Source of the DNA: Oxalobacteraceae bacterium OTU3CINTB1
GTDB lineage: Bacteria > Pseudomonadota > Gammaproteobacteria > Burkholderiales > Burkholderiaceae_D
Direction of reading: 5' to 3'
Assembly (NCBI GenBank): GCA_024123955.1
Contig: CP099652.1
Span: 3,348,001-3,412,000, forward strand
Length of the DNA stretch: 64,000 bases
Shown in pieces: positions 26,631 to 34,708 of the stretch. The notes beneath the pieces are model-generated. The model was not told where the DNA came from, ran no database searches, and was given only the letters and a program-made list of their open reading frames with translations. A program made the translations under genes and the position numbers. The stretch's first letter is position 1; each line of letters starts with the position of its first letter.

Positions 26631-28634
26631 TTACCAGTCGCGGCGCACGCGCAGCATGGCGAAGGGTTGGGTACGGGTGAGGTTGTGTTCGACGAAGTCG
26701 ACGCCGCCCGCCAGCCGGTCGCCGGTGTAGTGCGTGCGGTCGTAGGCGATGGTGCGGCTGGTGAGGTTGTTCAATTCCAGGGTCACCATCATGTTCGGCG
26801 CCGGCCGGTAGTTGACGAAGGCGCGCGCCCAGCCGCTGCCGCTGCTGGAGGCGCGGTCGGCGATCTGCCAGCTGTCGTTGCTCCAGCCGTTGTCGACCGA
26901 GAAGCCCCAGGCGGTGCGCTGCCGTGGCAAGTCTTGCGAGAATTCGATCCGCCACGCCAGCGGCTGCTCGCCGGACAGGCGGCGCGTCTCCTGCGTGGTG
27001 GGGTCGGTGACCGACGACGAGCGCCACGTGGTCGACAGCTTGAGCAGGCCCTGCGGCAGGGCCCAGTCGTCGGTGGGCAGGTTCAGCACGCCGGTGACGC
27101 TGTCGGCGCTGGCGTCGCCGATATTGCCGGCGGCGTCGTAATTGGCGTTCGCCGCGCGCATCGGCATGCGGTCGATGACATCGCTGATATGCGATTGCGT
27201 GTAGCTCAGCACGGCAGCGCCCCGGTCCCAGAAACGGTATTCCAGCGCGCCTTCGCACAGCCAGGTCTTCGCCGGCACCAGCTCCGGGTAATCGGAGCGC
27301 AGCGACTCGTCGGCGATGCCGAAGTACGCCGCCGCGTCGCCGAAATTGAGCTGGCTGACCTCGCGTTCCAGGCGCAGGCGCAATTGCAGCGATGGCGTCG
27401 GCGACATCGACAGCCGCAGTCGCGGCTTGGGGTAGAAGTGGGCCTTGCCTTCGGGCTGGTCGGCGCCCACGCTCAAGCTGGCGTGCGAAATTTTCAGGCC
27501 GGCTTCGGCGTTGATCGAATTGTCGAGCTGCCAGACCGACGACAGCTGGCCCTCGATGCGCTCCTCCTGCACCCAGGCGCTGCCGGTCGGCACGGCGGCC
27601 GCGCCGGCGCTGGCCTGGTAGGTGTTGGCGCTGTCGTTGGTGTTGACGGCCCGCTCGACGCCGCCGCGCAGCACCACGCCGTTCGGCGCCTGCCAACTCA
27701 TTTGCGCGGCGAGGATCTGTTCGGTGGCGTTGGCGGTCGTGACCGCATAAGAGGTGTTGCCGCTGGAGGAGAATGTCGACTCTGCGTCCACCTCGGAGGT
27801 GCGGAACAGCGCCTTGAGGTCCAGGCTGGTCCCGGGCGCCAGGTCGCGCGTGTAGGTCAGGCCCTGTTCAATCGTGCGTCCGGCGTTGTCGTTGCTGTTC
27901 AGGGCGCCGGTCTCGGTGTCGAAGCGTGCCTGCGACTGGTAGGTCCAGGGATTGACGGCGCCGTTCCAGGTCAGCTGGCCGTCGAGGAGGTCTTGCCCGT
28001 AGTTCCACTTCGCCACCTTGTTGCCGGAAGTGCCAGCGCCGGCCATCGTCACCTCGGTGGCCGGCACCTGGCCGGCGTACACGGTGGTCTTGCGTGCCTG
28101 GCCCTGCGAGGTGTCCGGCGAGCGCGTCCAGCCGAACGTGAGGTTGATGCTCTTGTCGGCGCGTTTCAGGCTGTAGTTGCCTTCCAGCGAAGGCGTCAGG
28201 TCGCCGTCGGCCGTCAGGTAGCTCGACGCGGTGGTGCTGGCCGACACCAGGTCCATCTGCTTGATCACCAGGTTGGCGACGGTCGGGTAGCCCTGCATGT
28301 CGATGCCGCCCGCGCCGCCGTTGATGACGTCGATGCGTTCGACCGCCGCCGCCGGGATTCGTCCCAGCACGTCGCCGAGCGGTTCGGTCTTGGACGCCGG
28401 GCGCTTGCCGTTGATCAGGACGTTGCCGGCCACCCCGCGCGACGCATTGCCGCCATCGAAGACGAAGCCGGGCAGGCGGGTGGCCATGTCCATCGCCGTC
28501 GTGGCCTGGAATTGCTTGAAATAGTCGGGAGGGTAGGACTGCGGCGGCGCTCCATCGGCGGCGGCTGCCGGCCCGGCGGCAGCAATGGCGCAGGCCAGCA
28601 GGACGGCGGAGCGGATGGAGGACGGGGTTGTCAT
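26631..28634 (-). CDS. TonB-dependent receptor, likely oligosaccharide uptake
   Basis: A 667-residue outer membrane receptor. The signal peptide ends around AGPAAAADG. The plug domain is at about residues 45-150 (DMATRLPGFVFDGGNASRG, NVLINGKRPASKTEPL, IDVINGGAGGIDMQG) and the beta-barrel ends in the aromatic RVRRDW. The plug is of the short type seen with a self-contained ring of GxxG motifs. Its neighbours GH31, GH6 and GH3 suggest import of glucan or xyloglucan oligosaccharides. The ribosome site is poor; the start is set by the signal peptide. A TACCGGTA palindrome lies 11 bases upstream of the start. Confidence 0.85.
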   Translation of the reverse strand: MTTPSSIRSAVLLACAIAAAGPAAAADGAPPQSYPPDYFKQFQATTAMDMATRLPGFVFDGGNASRGVAGNVLINGKRPASKTEPLGDVLGRIPAAAVERIDVINGGAGGIDMQGYPTVANLVIKQMDLVSASTTASSYLTADGDLTPSLEGNYSLKRADKSINLTFGWTRSPDTSQGQARKTTVYAGQVPATEVTMAGAGTSGNKVAKWNYGQDLLDGQLTWNGAVNPWTYQSQARFDTETGALNSNDNAGRTIEQGLTYTRDLAPGTSLDLKALFRTSEVDAESTFSSSGNTSYAVTTANATEQILAAQMSWQAPNGVVLRGGVERAVNTNDSANTYQASAGAAAVPTGSAWVQEERIEGQLSSVWQLDNSINAEAGLKISHASLSVGADQPEGKAHFYPKPRLRLSMSPTPSLQLRLRLEREVSQLNFGDAAAYFGIADESLRSDYPELVPAKTWLCEGALEYRFWDRGAAVLSYTQSHISDVIDRMPMRAANANYDAAGNIGDASADSVTGVLNLPTDDWALPQGLLKLSTTWRSSSVTDPTTQETRRLSGEQPLAWRIEFSQDLPRQRTAWGFSVDNGWSNDSWQIADRASSSGSGWARAFVNYRPAPNMMVTLELNNLTSRTIAYDRTHYTGDRLAGGVDFVEHNLTRTQPFAMLRVRRDW

Positions 28635-28812
28635 CCCGATATTTTACCGGTATCCGGCCTGCCCACCTAGATGAAATCGTGTTCAAGCCATGTCGTTTTT
28701 GCATGGCAAATCATCGTGCGCTGCCGCCGCCGAGGCGTGGGATCCTGCGGGCCGACGCGCCGACCTCTCGCGGGCGAGGCAAATTTGCCACAATTTACGA
28801 TTGTTTATCAAA

Positions 28813-28831
28813 TTTAGTAAACGTCACTAAA
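28813..28831. promoter_or_regulatory. Inverted repeat TTTAGT-N7-ACTAAA in the receptor/GH6 divergent region
   Basis: The perfect 6-bp arms lie in the AT-rich centre of the 297-base gap between the divergent receptor and GH6 genes. This gap also holds a small hairpin (TGGCG-AAAA-CGCCA, 28840-28853) and the LacI-like site at 28879-28892. Confidence 0.3.
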
Positions 28832-28878
28832 CAAACTATTGGCGAAAACGCCACGCCGCAGGTAAGGTCCGGTGAGGT

Positions 28879-28892
28879 TGAAAACGGTTTCA
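28879..28892. promoter_or_regulatory. LacI-type operator before the GH6 gene
   Basis: TGAAAACGGTTTCA is a 14-bp palindrome with one mismatched pair and the central CG step typical of LacI/GalR family sites. It lies 40 bases upstream of the GH6 start, where a repressor would block transcription. Confidence 0.5.
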
Positions 28893-28931
28893 TGCCGTAA
28901 ATACGACCTCTAAAACCAACAGGAGACAAAC

Positions 28932-29867
28932 ATGAACATGACGATACGGCCAACCCTGGCCGCGATATTGATATTGTGTGGCGCCGTCCAGGCCGCCAAC
29001 GCGCAGGTCAATCCGGCGTTATACGCCGACCCCAATTCGAGCGCAGCGGTCTGGGCCCGCAACAACCCGTCCGACGGCCGCGCCACCGATATCCGCAACC
29101 GCATCGCCAACCAGCCCGGCGCCCGTTGGTTCGGCAACTGGAGTGGCGAGATCGGCGCCGCCGTCGGCAACTACGTCGGCACGGCCGCGTCCAACAACCG
29201 CACGCCGGTCCTGGTGGCCTACAACATCCCGGCGCGCGACTGCGGCCAGTACAGCGCCGGCGGCGCCGGCTCGGTGCAGGGCTACCGCGACTGGATACGC
29301 GCGTTCGCCGCCGCCGTCGGCAACCGTCCGGCCATCGTGGTGCTGGAGCCGGACGCGCTGCCGCAACTCGACTGCCTGGACGCGGCCGGCAAGACGGCGC
29401 GCCTGGACCTGTTCAAGTACGCGGTGTCGCAGTTCACCGCGCTGGCGCCGCGCGCCTATCTGTACCTCGATATCGGCAACAGCGCCTGGCTGGCGCCGGC
29501 CGAAGCGGCCACGCGGCTGGTCAACGCCGGCGTGGCCAACGCCCGCGGCTTCTCGCTCAACGTGTCGAACTACCGCACCGACGCCGAAAGCAATCCGTAC
29601 GGCGTGGCCGTGGCCGACGCGCTGCGCCAGCGCGGCGTGAACAAAACCTTCGTCGTCGACACCAGCCGCAACGGCAACGGCCCGAACGGGACGCAGTGGT
29701 GCGACCCGGCCGGGCGCAAGCTTGGCGTGACGCCGCGCGTCAACGCCGCCGGCAGCCAGCCGGAGATGGCGCTGTGGATCAAGTCGCCGGGCGAGTCGGA
29801 CGGGTGTGCCGGGCCGGCCGGAACCTTCGTGCCCGAGCTGGCCTATAAGATGATCTACGGCTTCTAG
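28932..29867 (+). CDS. GH6 family cellulase (endoglucanase/cellobiohydrolase)
   Basis: A 311-residue secreted enzyme: signal peptide ending AANAQ, then a single GH6 catalytic domain without a carbohydrate-binding module. TPVLVAYNIPARDCGQYSAGG carries the conserved active-site Asp near residue 102. VVLEPDALPQ has the general-acid Asp (D141). SLNVSNYRTDAESNPYG and MALWIKSPGESDG match the substrate loops. It inverts beta-1,4-glucosidic bonds in cellulose or mixed glucans. The small size is close to bacterial endoglucanases. It reads away from the receptor gene and is followed by a GH3 beta-glucosidase, giving a coherent glucan pathway. Confidence 0.92.
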   Translation: MNMTIRPTLAAILILCGAVQAANAQVNPALYADPNSSAAVWARNNPSDGRATDIRNRIANQPGARWFGNWSGEIGAAVGNYVGTAASNNRTPVLVAYNIPARDCGQYSAGGAGSVQGYRDWIRAFAAAVGNRPAIVVLEPDALPQLDCLDAAGKTARLDLFKYAVSQFTALAPRAYLYLDIGNSAWLAPAEAATRLVNAGVANARGFSLNVSNYRTDAESNPYGVAVADALRQRGVNKTFVVDTSRNGNGPNGTQWCDPAGRKLGVTPRVNAAGSQPEMALWIKSPGESDGCAGPAGTFVPELAYKMIYGF

Positions 29868-29902
29868 GGAGGGCGGTGCGGGCGGCGCGCGACGATCTGA
29901 AT

Positions 29903-29920
29903 GGAATCGTTTCCGATCCC
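29903..29920. promoter_or_regulatory. LacI-type operator before the GH3 gene
   Basis: GGAATCG-TTTC-CGATCCC has arms matching at six of seven positions. It lies 106 bases before the GH3 start, a plausible site for a sugar-responsive repressor encoded elsewhere. Confidence 0.4.
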
Positions 29921-29980
29921 GGCAAAAACCGCTTAGCCCGCATCCTGTTTGCGTGTATATTTGCGTAACTTTTTCGCACA

Positions 29981-29998
29981 CTACGCTCACTACGCTCA
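29981..29998. repeat. Two tandem copies of CTACGCTCA
   Basis: An exact 9-bp tandem duplication in the untranslated leader of the GH3 gene, ending 28 bases before the ATG and followed by a third partial copy (CTA). Confidence 0.6.
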
Positions 29999-30026
29999 CT
30001 AAACGACAAATAGCACGGAGACACGC

Positions 30027-32267
30027 ATGACACGGAACTTGATCGCACGCTCGGTCGCAACGGCGCTGCTTGCATTGATCGCCAACGGAGCCTGGGCGGC
30101 CCAGGGCGCTCCCGTCCCCGAACGGGTCGAGTCGCTGCTGCGCCAGATGACCCTGGAAGAGAAGGTCGGCCAGCTGAACCAGATATCGGACAAGGAATTC
30201 ATCACCGGCCCGGAATCCGAACTGCGCCGCAACCTCGAGAGCGACCTGCGCGCCGGCAAGGTCGGCTCCATGCTCAACGTCAAGGGCGCGGCCGATACGC
30301 GCGCCGTGCAGGCCATCGCCATGCAGTCGCGGCTGAAGATACCGCTGCTGTTCGGGCTGGACGTCATCCACGGCTACGAGACCGTCTTTCCGGTGCCGCT
30401 GGGCGAAGCGGCGTCGTGGGACCTGGAGGCCATCGAGCAGGCCGCGCGCATTGCCGCGCGCGAGGCATCGGCCTCCGGCATTCACTGGACCTTCGCGCCG
30501 ATGGTCGACATCGGCCGCGATCCGCGCTGGGGCAGGGTGATGGAGGGCGCCGGCGAAGACGCCTTCCTCGGCGGCCGCATCGCCGAGGCGCGCGTGCGCG
30601 GCTTCCAGGGCGCCAAGCTGGGCGGCACGAGCTCGGTGATGGCCACCGCCAAGCACTTCGCCGCCTATGGCGCCGCCATCGCCGGGCGCGATTACAACGC
30701 CGTCGACATGAGCGACCAGCTGTTGTACGAGACCTACCTGCCGCCGTTCAAGGCGGCGCTCGATGCCGGCGCGGCGACGTTCATGAATTCGTTTAATACG
30801 CTCAACGGCGTGCCGGCCACCGGCAGCGCCTTCCTGCAGCGCGACATCCTCAAGGGCGCCTGGGGCTTCAAGGGCTTTGTCGTCAGCGACTGGAACTCGA
30901 TCGGCGAGATGGTCCCGCACGGTTATGCCGGCGACCTGTCCGACGCGGCGGCCAAGGCGATCAACGCCGGCAGCGACATGGACATGGAAAGCAACGCCTA
31001 TTCCGGCTCGTTGGCGCAACTGGTCGGCGCCGGCAAGGTCGACGTCAAGCTGGTGGACGACGCCGTGCGGCGCGTGCTGACCAAGAAATTCGAACTGGGC
31101 CTGTTCGACGACCCTTACCGCTACTCCGACGTGCAGCGTGAAAAGCAGGCCATCAACGACCCCGCGCACCGTGCCGCCGCGCGCGCCACCGCCGCCAAGT
31201 CCATGGTGCTGCTGAAAAACGATGACGCCACCTTGCCGATCAGGCGTGGCGTCAAATCGATCGCCGTCATCGGTCCGCTGGCCGACGCCCGCCGCGACCT
31301 GGAGGGCGGCTGGATCGTCAAGTCGAACGCGGCGCGCGTGGTCAACCTGGTCGACGCCATCCGCGCGCAGGCCGGAGCGGGCACGCGCGTGAGCTTTGCC
31401 GCCGGCTGCGATATCGCCTGCGCCACCGATGGCGGTTTCGCGGCCGCCGTGGCGGCGGCGCGCGATGCCGACGTCGTGGTGCTGGCCGTCGGCGAGTCGT
31501 GGGAGATGAGCGGCGAAGCCAAGTCGCGCGCCGATATCGGCCTGCCCGGACGTCAGGGCCAATTGTTCGACGCGCTCAAGGCGGCCGGCAAGACGCCGGT
31601 GGTGGTGGTCCTGGCCGGCCGTCCGCTGATCTTCGAGAACGTGGCCGAACAGGCCAAGGCCATCCTGTACGCGTGGCTGCCGGGCAGCGAGGGCGGCAAC
31701 GCGATCGCCGACGTACTGTTTGGCGCCGTCAACCCGTCCGCCAAGGTGCCGATGACCTTCCCGCGCCATCAGGGGCAGATCCCGATCACCTACCAGCAAT
31801 ACCGGACCGGCCGTCCGGTGACCGATCCGCGCGACGTGCTGTACAAGTCCGGCTACATCGACATGCCGAACACGCCGCGCTACGCCTTCGGCCATGGCCT
31901 GAGCTACACCACGTTCGCCTATCGCGATATGAAGGTGAGCCAGAACGCGCTGAAGGCCGACGGCAAGGTTACGCTGTCGTTCACGCTGGCGAACACCGGC
32001 AAGGTGGCCGGCACCGAAATCGTGCAGCTGTACCTGCACGACCCGGTCGCCTCCACCGTGCGTCCGCTGCAAGAGCTCAAGGGATTCCAGAAAGTCGCCC
32101 TGGCGCCCGGCCAGCAGCAACAGGTCAGTTTTACGCTGAATCGCGACAGCCTTTCATTCTTCAACCGCAAGCTGCAGTGGGTCGCTGAACCGGGCCGGTT
32201 CGAGCTGATGGTGGGGGCGGCCTCGGATGACATCCGGCTGCGCACCAGCATCGAGCTGGTGGAATAA
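30027..32267 (+). CDS. bglX: GH3 beta-glucosidase (BglX type), periplasmic
   Basis: A 746-residue enzyme with a Sec signal ending ANGAWAA. The GH3 N-domain contains LLFGLDVIHGYETVFPVPLG, KHFAAYGA and the nucleophile motif GFVVSDWNSIGE (D288). The C-domain is at about 390-600 and the fibronectin-III-like domain at about 645-740 (TVRPLQELKGFQKVALAPG). This is the BglX layout. It cleaves cello-oligosaccharides and related beta-glucosides released by the GH6 enzyme upstream and, with the GH31 enzyme, would complete xyloglucan breakdown. It is convergent with the GGDEF-EAL gene, 66 bases apart. Confidence 0.92.
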   Translation: MTRNLIARSVATALLALIANGAWAAQGAPVPERVESLLRQMTLEEKVGQLNQISDKEFITGPESELRRNLESDLRAGKVGSMLNVKGAADTRAVQAIAMQSRLKIPLLFGLDVIHGYETVFPVPLGEAASWDLEAIEQAARIAAREASASGIHWTFAPMVDIGRDPRWGRVMEGAGEDAFLGGRIAEARVRGFQGAKLGGTSSVMATAKHFAAYGAAIAGRDYNAVDMSDQLLYETYLPPFKAALDAGAATFMNSFNTLNGVPATGSAFLQRDILKGAWGFKGFVVSDWNSIGEMVPHGYAGDLSDAAAKAINAGSDMDMESNAYSGSLAQLVGAGKVDVKLVDDAVRRVLTKKFELGLFDDPYRYSDVQREKQAINDPAHRAAARATAAKSMVLLKNDDATLPIRRGVKSIAVIGPLADARRDLEGGWIVKSNAARVVNLVDAIRAQAGAGTRVSFAAGCDIACATDGGFAAAVAAARDADVVVLAVGESWEMSGEAKSRADIGLPGRQGQLFDALKAAGKTPVVVVLAGRPLIFENVAEQAKAILYAWLPGSEGGNAIADVLFGAVNPSAKVPMTFPRHQGQIPITYQQYRTGRPVTDPRDVLYKSGYIDMPNTPRYAFGHGLSYTTFAYRDMKVSQNALKADGKVTLSFTLANTGKVAGTEIVQLYLHDPVASTVRPLQELKGFQKVALAPGQQQQVSFTLNRDSLSFFNRKLQWVAEPGRFELMVGAASDDIRLRTSIELVE

Positions 32268-32333
32268 GCGCTTCCCCTTTACCCAGTCGGCGAAGGCCGG
32301 GCCGTGGTCTGCGCCGCGCTGGCGGCGTGATGG

Positions 32334-34196
32334 TCAGCCCGCGCTGTGGGCCAGATGGCGGGCGGCGAAGTCTTCCGGCGGCATTGGCTTTCCGAGCAGG
32401 AAGCCCTGGACGATGTCGCAGCCGGCCTCGCGCAGCCAGTCGAGCTGCGGCTGCTCCTCGACGCCTTCGGCAACGACCGCCAGGCCGAAGCCGCGCGCCA
32501 GCGCCAGAATGGCGTGGACGATGGTTTCGCCGCGCTTGGGCAGCACTTGCACGAAGCTGCGGTCGATCTTGAGCTGATTGAGCGGGAAGCACTGCAGGTA
32601 GGCCAGCGACGAGTAGCCGGTGCCGAAATCGTCGATCGCCAGCCGCACGCCGAGCGCGCGCACCGCCCGCATGAAGGCGGTGGCGCCGTCGACATCCTCC
32701 ATCAGCACACTTTCGGTCAGTTCCAGTTCCAGCCGCTCCGGCGCCAGGCCGCTGGTGGCCAGCGCGCGCCTGACGTCGTCGATGAAGCACGGCTCGCGCA
32801 GCTGGCGGGCCGACATGTTCACCGCGATCATCAACGCCGGCGCGCCGGCGCGCTCCCAGGCGGCCACCTGCGCACAGGCGCGGTCGAGCACCCAGCGGCC
32901 CAGTTGCACGATCAAACCGCTGTCCTCGGCGATCGGGATGAATTCGGCCGGCGAAACCTGTCCGAACTCGGGATGATGCCAACGCAGCAGGGCCTCGACG
33001 CCGACCAGCGCGCCGCCGGCGCAGGCGAATTGCGGCTGGTAGTGCACCGACAGCCGGTCCTGCTCGATGGCGTGGCGCAGCTCCCGTTCCAGCGCGGCGC
33101 GGCGCTGGGTGGCGGCGGTCATGGCCGGCACGAACTCGGCGAGCCGGTTGCGTCCGCCGTGCTTGGCGTGATACAGGGCGGTGTCGGCGCTGCTCATCAG
33201 CTCGTCCATGGTCGGGGCGTCTTCCGGATACAGGCAAAAGCCGACGCTGGCGGTGGCGAAGAATTCGCCCTGTTTGAGCTGGAACGGCGCCTGCAACGCC
33301 TGCGTGACGCCCGCCGCCAGCGCCAGCGCGGCCGCGCGGTCGGGCACGGGACCGGCGATGATGGCGAATTCGTCGCCGCCGATGCGGCCCACCAGGTCCG
33401 AGCCGCGCACCGCGCCGGACAGGGCGGCGGCGACGTGCTGGAGCAACTCGTCGCCGGCGGCGTGGCCGGCGCTGTCGTTGACCAGTTTGAAGTTGTCCAG
33501 ATCGACCAGCAGCAATGCCAGCTGCTGCCCGCTCGCCCGCGCGCTGTCGATGTCCGACGCGAGGCGGGCGTAGGTGGCGTGGCGGTTGGGCAGGCCGGTG
33601 ACGTGGTCGGTATGGGCCATGTAATCGAGCTTGCGTTCGGCGGCGGCGACCCGGGCGCGCGTCTTGCGGCTGAGCGCCGCCACCCCCAGCATGGCCAGCA
33701 GCGAGGCCACCGTCAGCAGCGCGAGGTAGCGCAGCATGGCCGCGCGCAGCTTGCCGGTGCTGGTGTGCGTGACCGTGTGGCCGAGTGTGACGCCGCGGTG
33801 GCGCACCGTGTCGGTGGCGTTGACCACGCCGGCGGGGGGCGCGTCGGCCGCTGGCAGGCGCGCCGGCAAGCGGCTGTCGGGATAGGAAAACTCGGCGAAC
33901 AGATTGCCCTGCGCGTCGTAGACGCCGACCGCCCGCAGGCCGGGTGCGAAGCGGAACGCGCGCAGGGCGTCGGCGGCGGCCTCGCGGTCGCCGAACATCA
34001 GCGGCGCCGTCACGCTGTCGGCCACGATCGCCGCCTGCACCCGGGCGCCTTCGGTCAGCGCGTGGCGCATGTCGAGCAGCTGATAGGCGATCAGCACGGC
34101 GCCGGCGATCACCAGGGCGGCGGCGGCGGCGATGACCTGGCCGGCGCCGAGCGCGCTGGAGATCGGCGCCGCTGTCGCAGGCGATGGCGGTTTCAT
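32334..34196 (-). CDS. Membrane GGDEF-EAL protein (CHASE8-type sensor, YfiN-like)
   Basis: A 620-residue bifunctional cyclic-di-GMP protein. There is a membrane helix at about residues 17-40, a periplasmic CHASE8-like domain at about 40-150, and a second helix at about 150-172. The GGDEF domain has an intact [10 protein letters not shown] near 275. The EAL domain has GVEALLRW near 400, [15 protein letters not shown] and KIDRSF, all catalytic motifs retained. It may therefore make or degrade the messenger. The ATG overlaps the YfiR stop (ATGA), and GAGGAA lies six bases upstream. With YfiR and the TonB receptor it forms one operon on the minus strand. YfiR-type proteins repress such cyclases in the periplasm. 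Confidence 0.93.
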   Translation of the reverse strand: MKPPSPATAAPISSALGAGQVIAAAAALVIAGAVLIAYQLLDMRHALTEGARVQAAIVADSVTAPLMFGDREAAADALRAFRFAPGLRAVGVYDAQGNLFAEFSYPDSRLPARLPAADAPPAGVVNATDTVRHRGVTLGHTVTHTSTGKLRAAMLRYLALLTVASLLAMLGVAALSRKTRARVAAAERKLDYMAHTDHVTGLPNRHATYARLASDIDSARASGQQLALLLVDLDNFKLVNDSAGHAAGDELLQHVAAALSGAVRGSDLVGRIGGDEFAIIAGPVPDRAAALALAAGVTQALQAPFQLKQGEFFATASVGFCLYPEDAPTMDELMSSADTALYHAKHGGRNRLAEFVPAMTAATQRRAALERELRHAIEQDRLSVHYQPQFACAGGALVGVEALLRWHHPEFGQVSPAEFIPIAEDSGLIVQLGRWVLDRACAQVAAWERAGAPALMIAVNMSARQLREPCFIDDVRRALATSGLAPERLELELTESVLMEDVDGATAFMRAVRALGVRLAIDDFGTGYSSLAYLQCFPLNQLKIDRSFVQVLPKRGETIVHAILALARGFGLAVVAEGVEEQPQLDWLREAGCDIVQGFLLGKPMPPEDFAARHLAHSAG

Positions 34197-34708
34197 CGGA
34201 CGTTCCTCGCCAGCTTCAACAGGCGCGAGCTGAAACGGAGGCCGGCGCGCGCGGCTTCCTCGGTGTCGATGTCGAAGCGCAGGTGCTGGTCCTCCTCGAC
34301 CAGCGCGACGGCGCCGCCGTAGCCGTTCTTGGGCTCGTCGACGATGGCGAGGATGCCGTTGGCCGCGCCGGCCGGACGCGCGGCGCCGGCGCGCAACACG
34401 GCGACGTCGCACTGGACGCCCGGACCCGGTTCGAGCACGGCCAGCTTGCGCTCGCCGACCGGCTTGCCCTGCAACTTGCGCAGGCTGTCCCACAAGGCGT
34501 GCGCGCTGCTCAGGCAAACGGTCAGCGGCCGCGCGCCCGCCGCCGCCGGCCAACTGGTGAATTGGGCGATGTTGTAGACGTAGGCCGCCTTGAGCGCGGC
34601 GTCGTCGGACTGGGCCCAGGCGCTGCGCGCCAACAGCGCCAACATCAGCAGGGCCAGCGCGCCGCTCGACAGCACCAGCAGCGTCACGCTGTGCGGTTCA
34701 GAACGCAT
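34193..34708 (-). CDS. YfiR family periplasmic regulator
   Basis: A 171-residue secreted protein with a signal peptide to about ARSAWA. The mature region matches Yfi[70 protein letters not shown], and the ending [15 protein letters not shown]. In Pseudomonas, YfiR binds and silences the diguanylate cyclase YfiN. Here it is coupled by a four-base overlap to a similar cyclase downstream and overlaps the receptor gene by 11 bases upstream. The likely role is to transmit periplasmic or receptor state to cyclic-di-GMP levels. Confidence 0.9.
   Translation of the reverse strand: MRSEPHSVTLLVLSSGALALLMLALLARSAWAQSDDAALKAAYVYNIAQFTSWPAAAGARPLTVCLSSAHALWDSLRKLQGKPVGERKLAVLEPGPGVQCDVAVLRAGAARPAGAANGILAIVDEPKNGYGGAVALVEEDQHLRFDIDTEEAARAGLRFSSRLLKLARNVR

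Noticed and set aside
29019..32120. A 1033-codon open frame on the minus strand opposite the GH6 and GH3 genes
   Set aside because: Same reason: antisense shadow of high-GC genes with no recognisable motif; the opposite strand has complete catalytic motifs.
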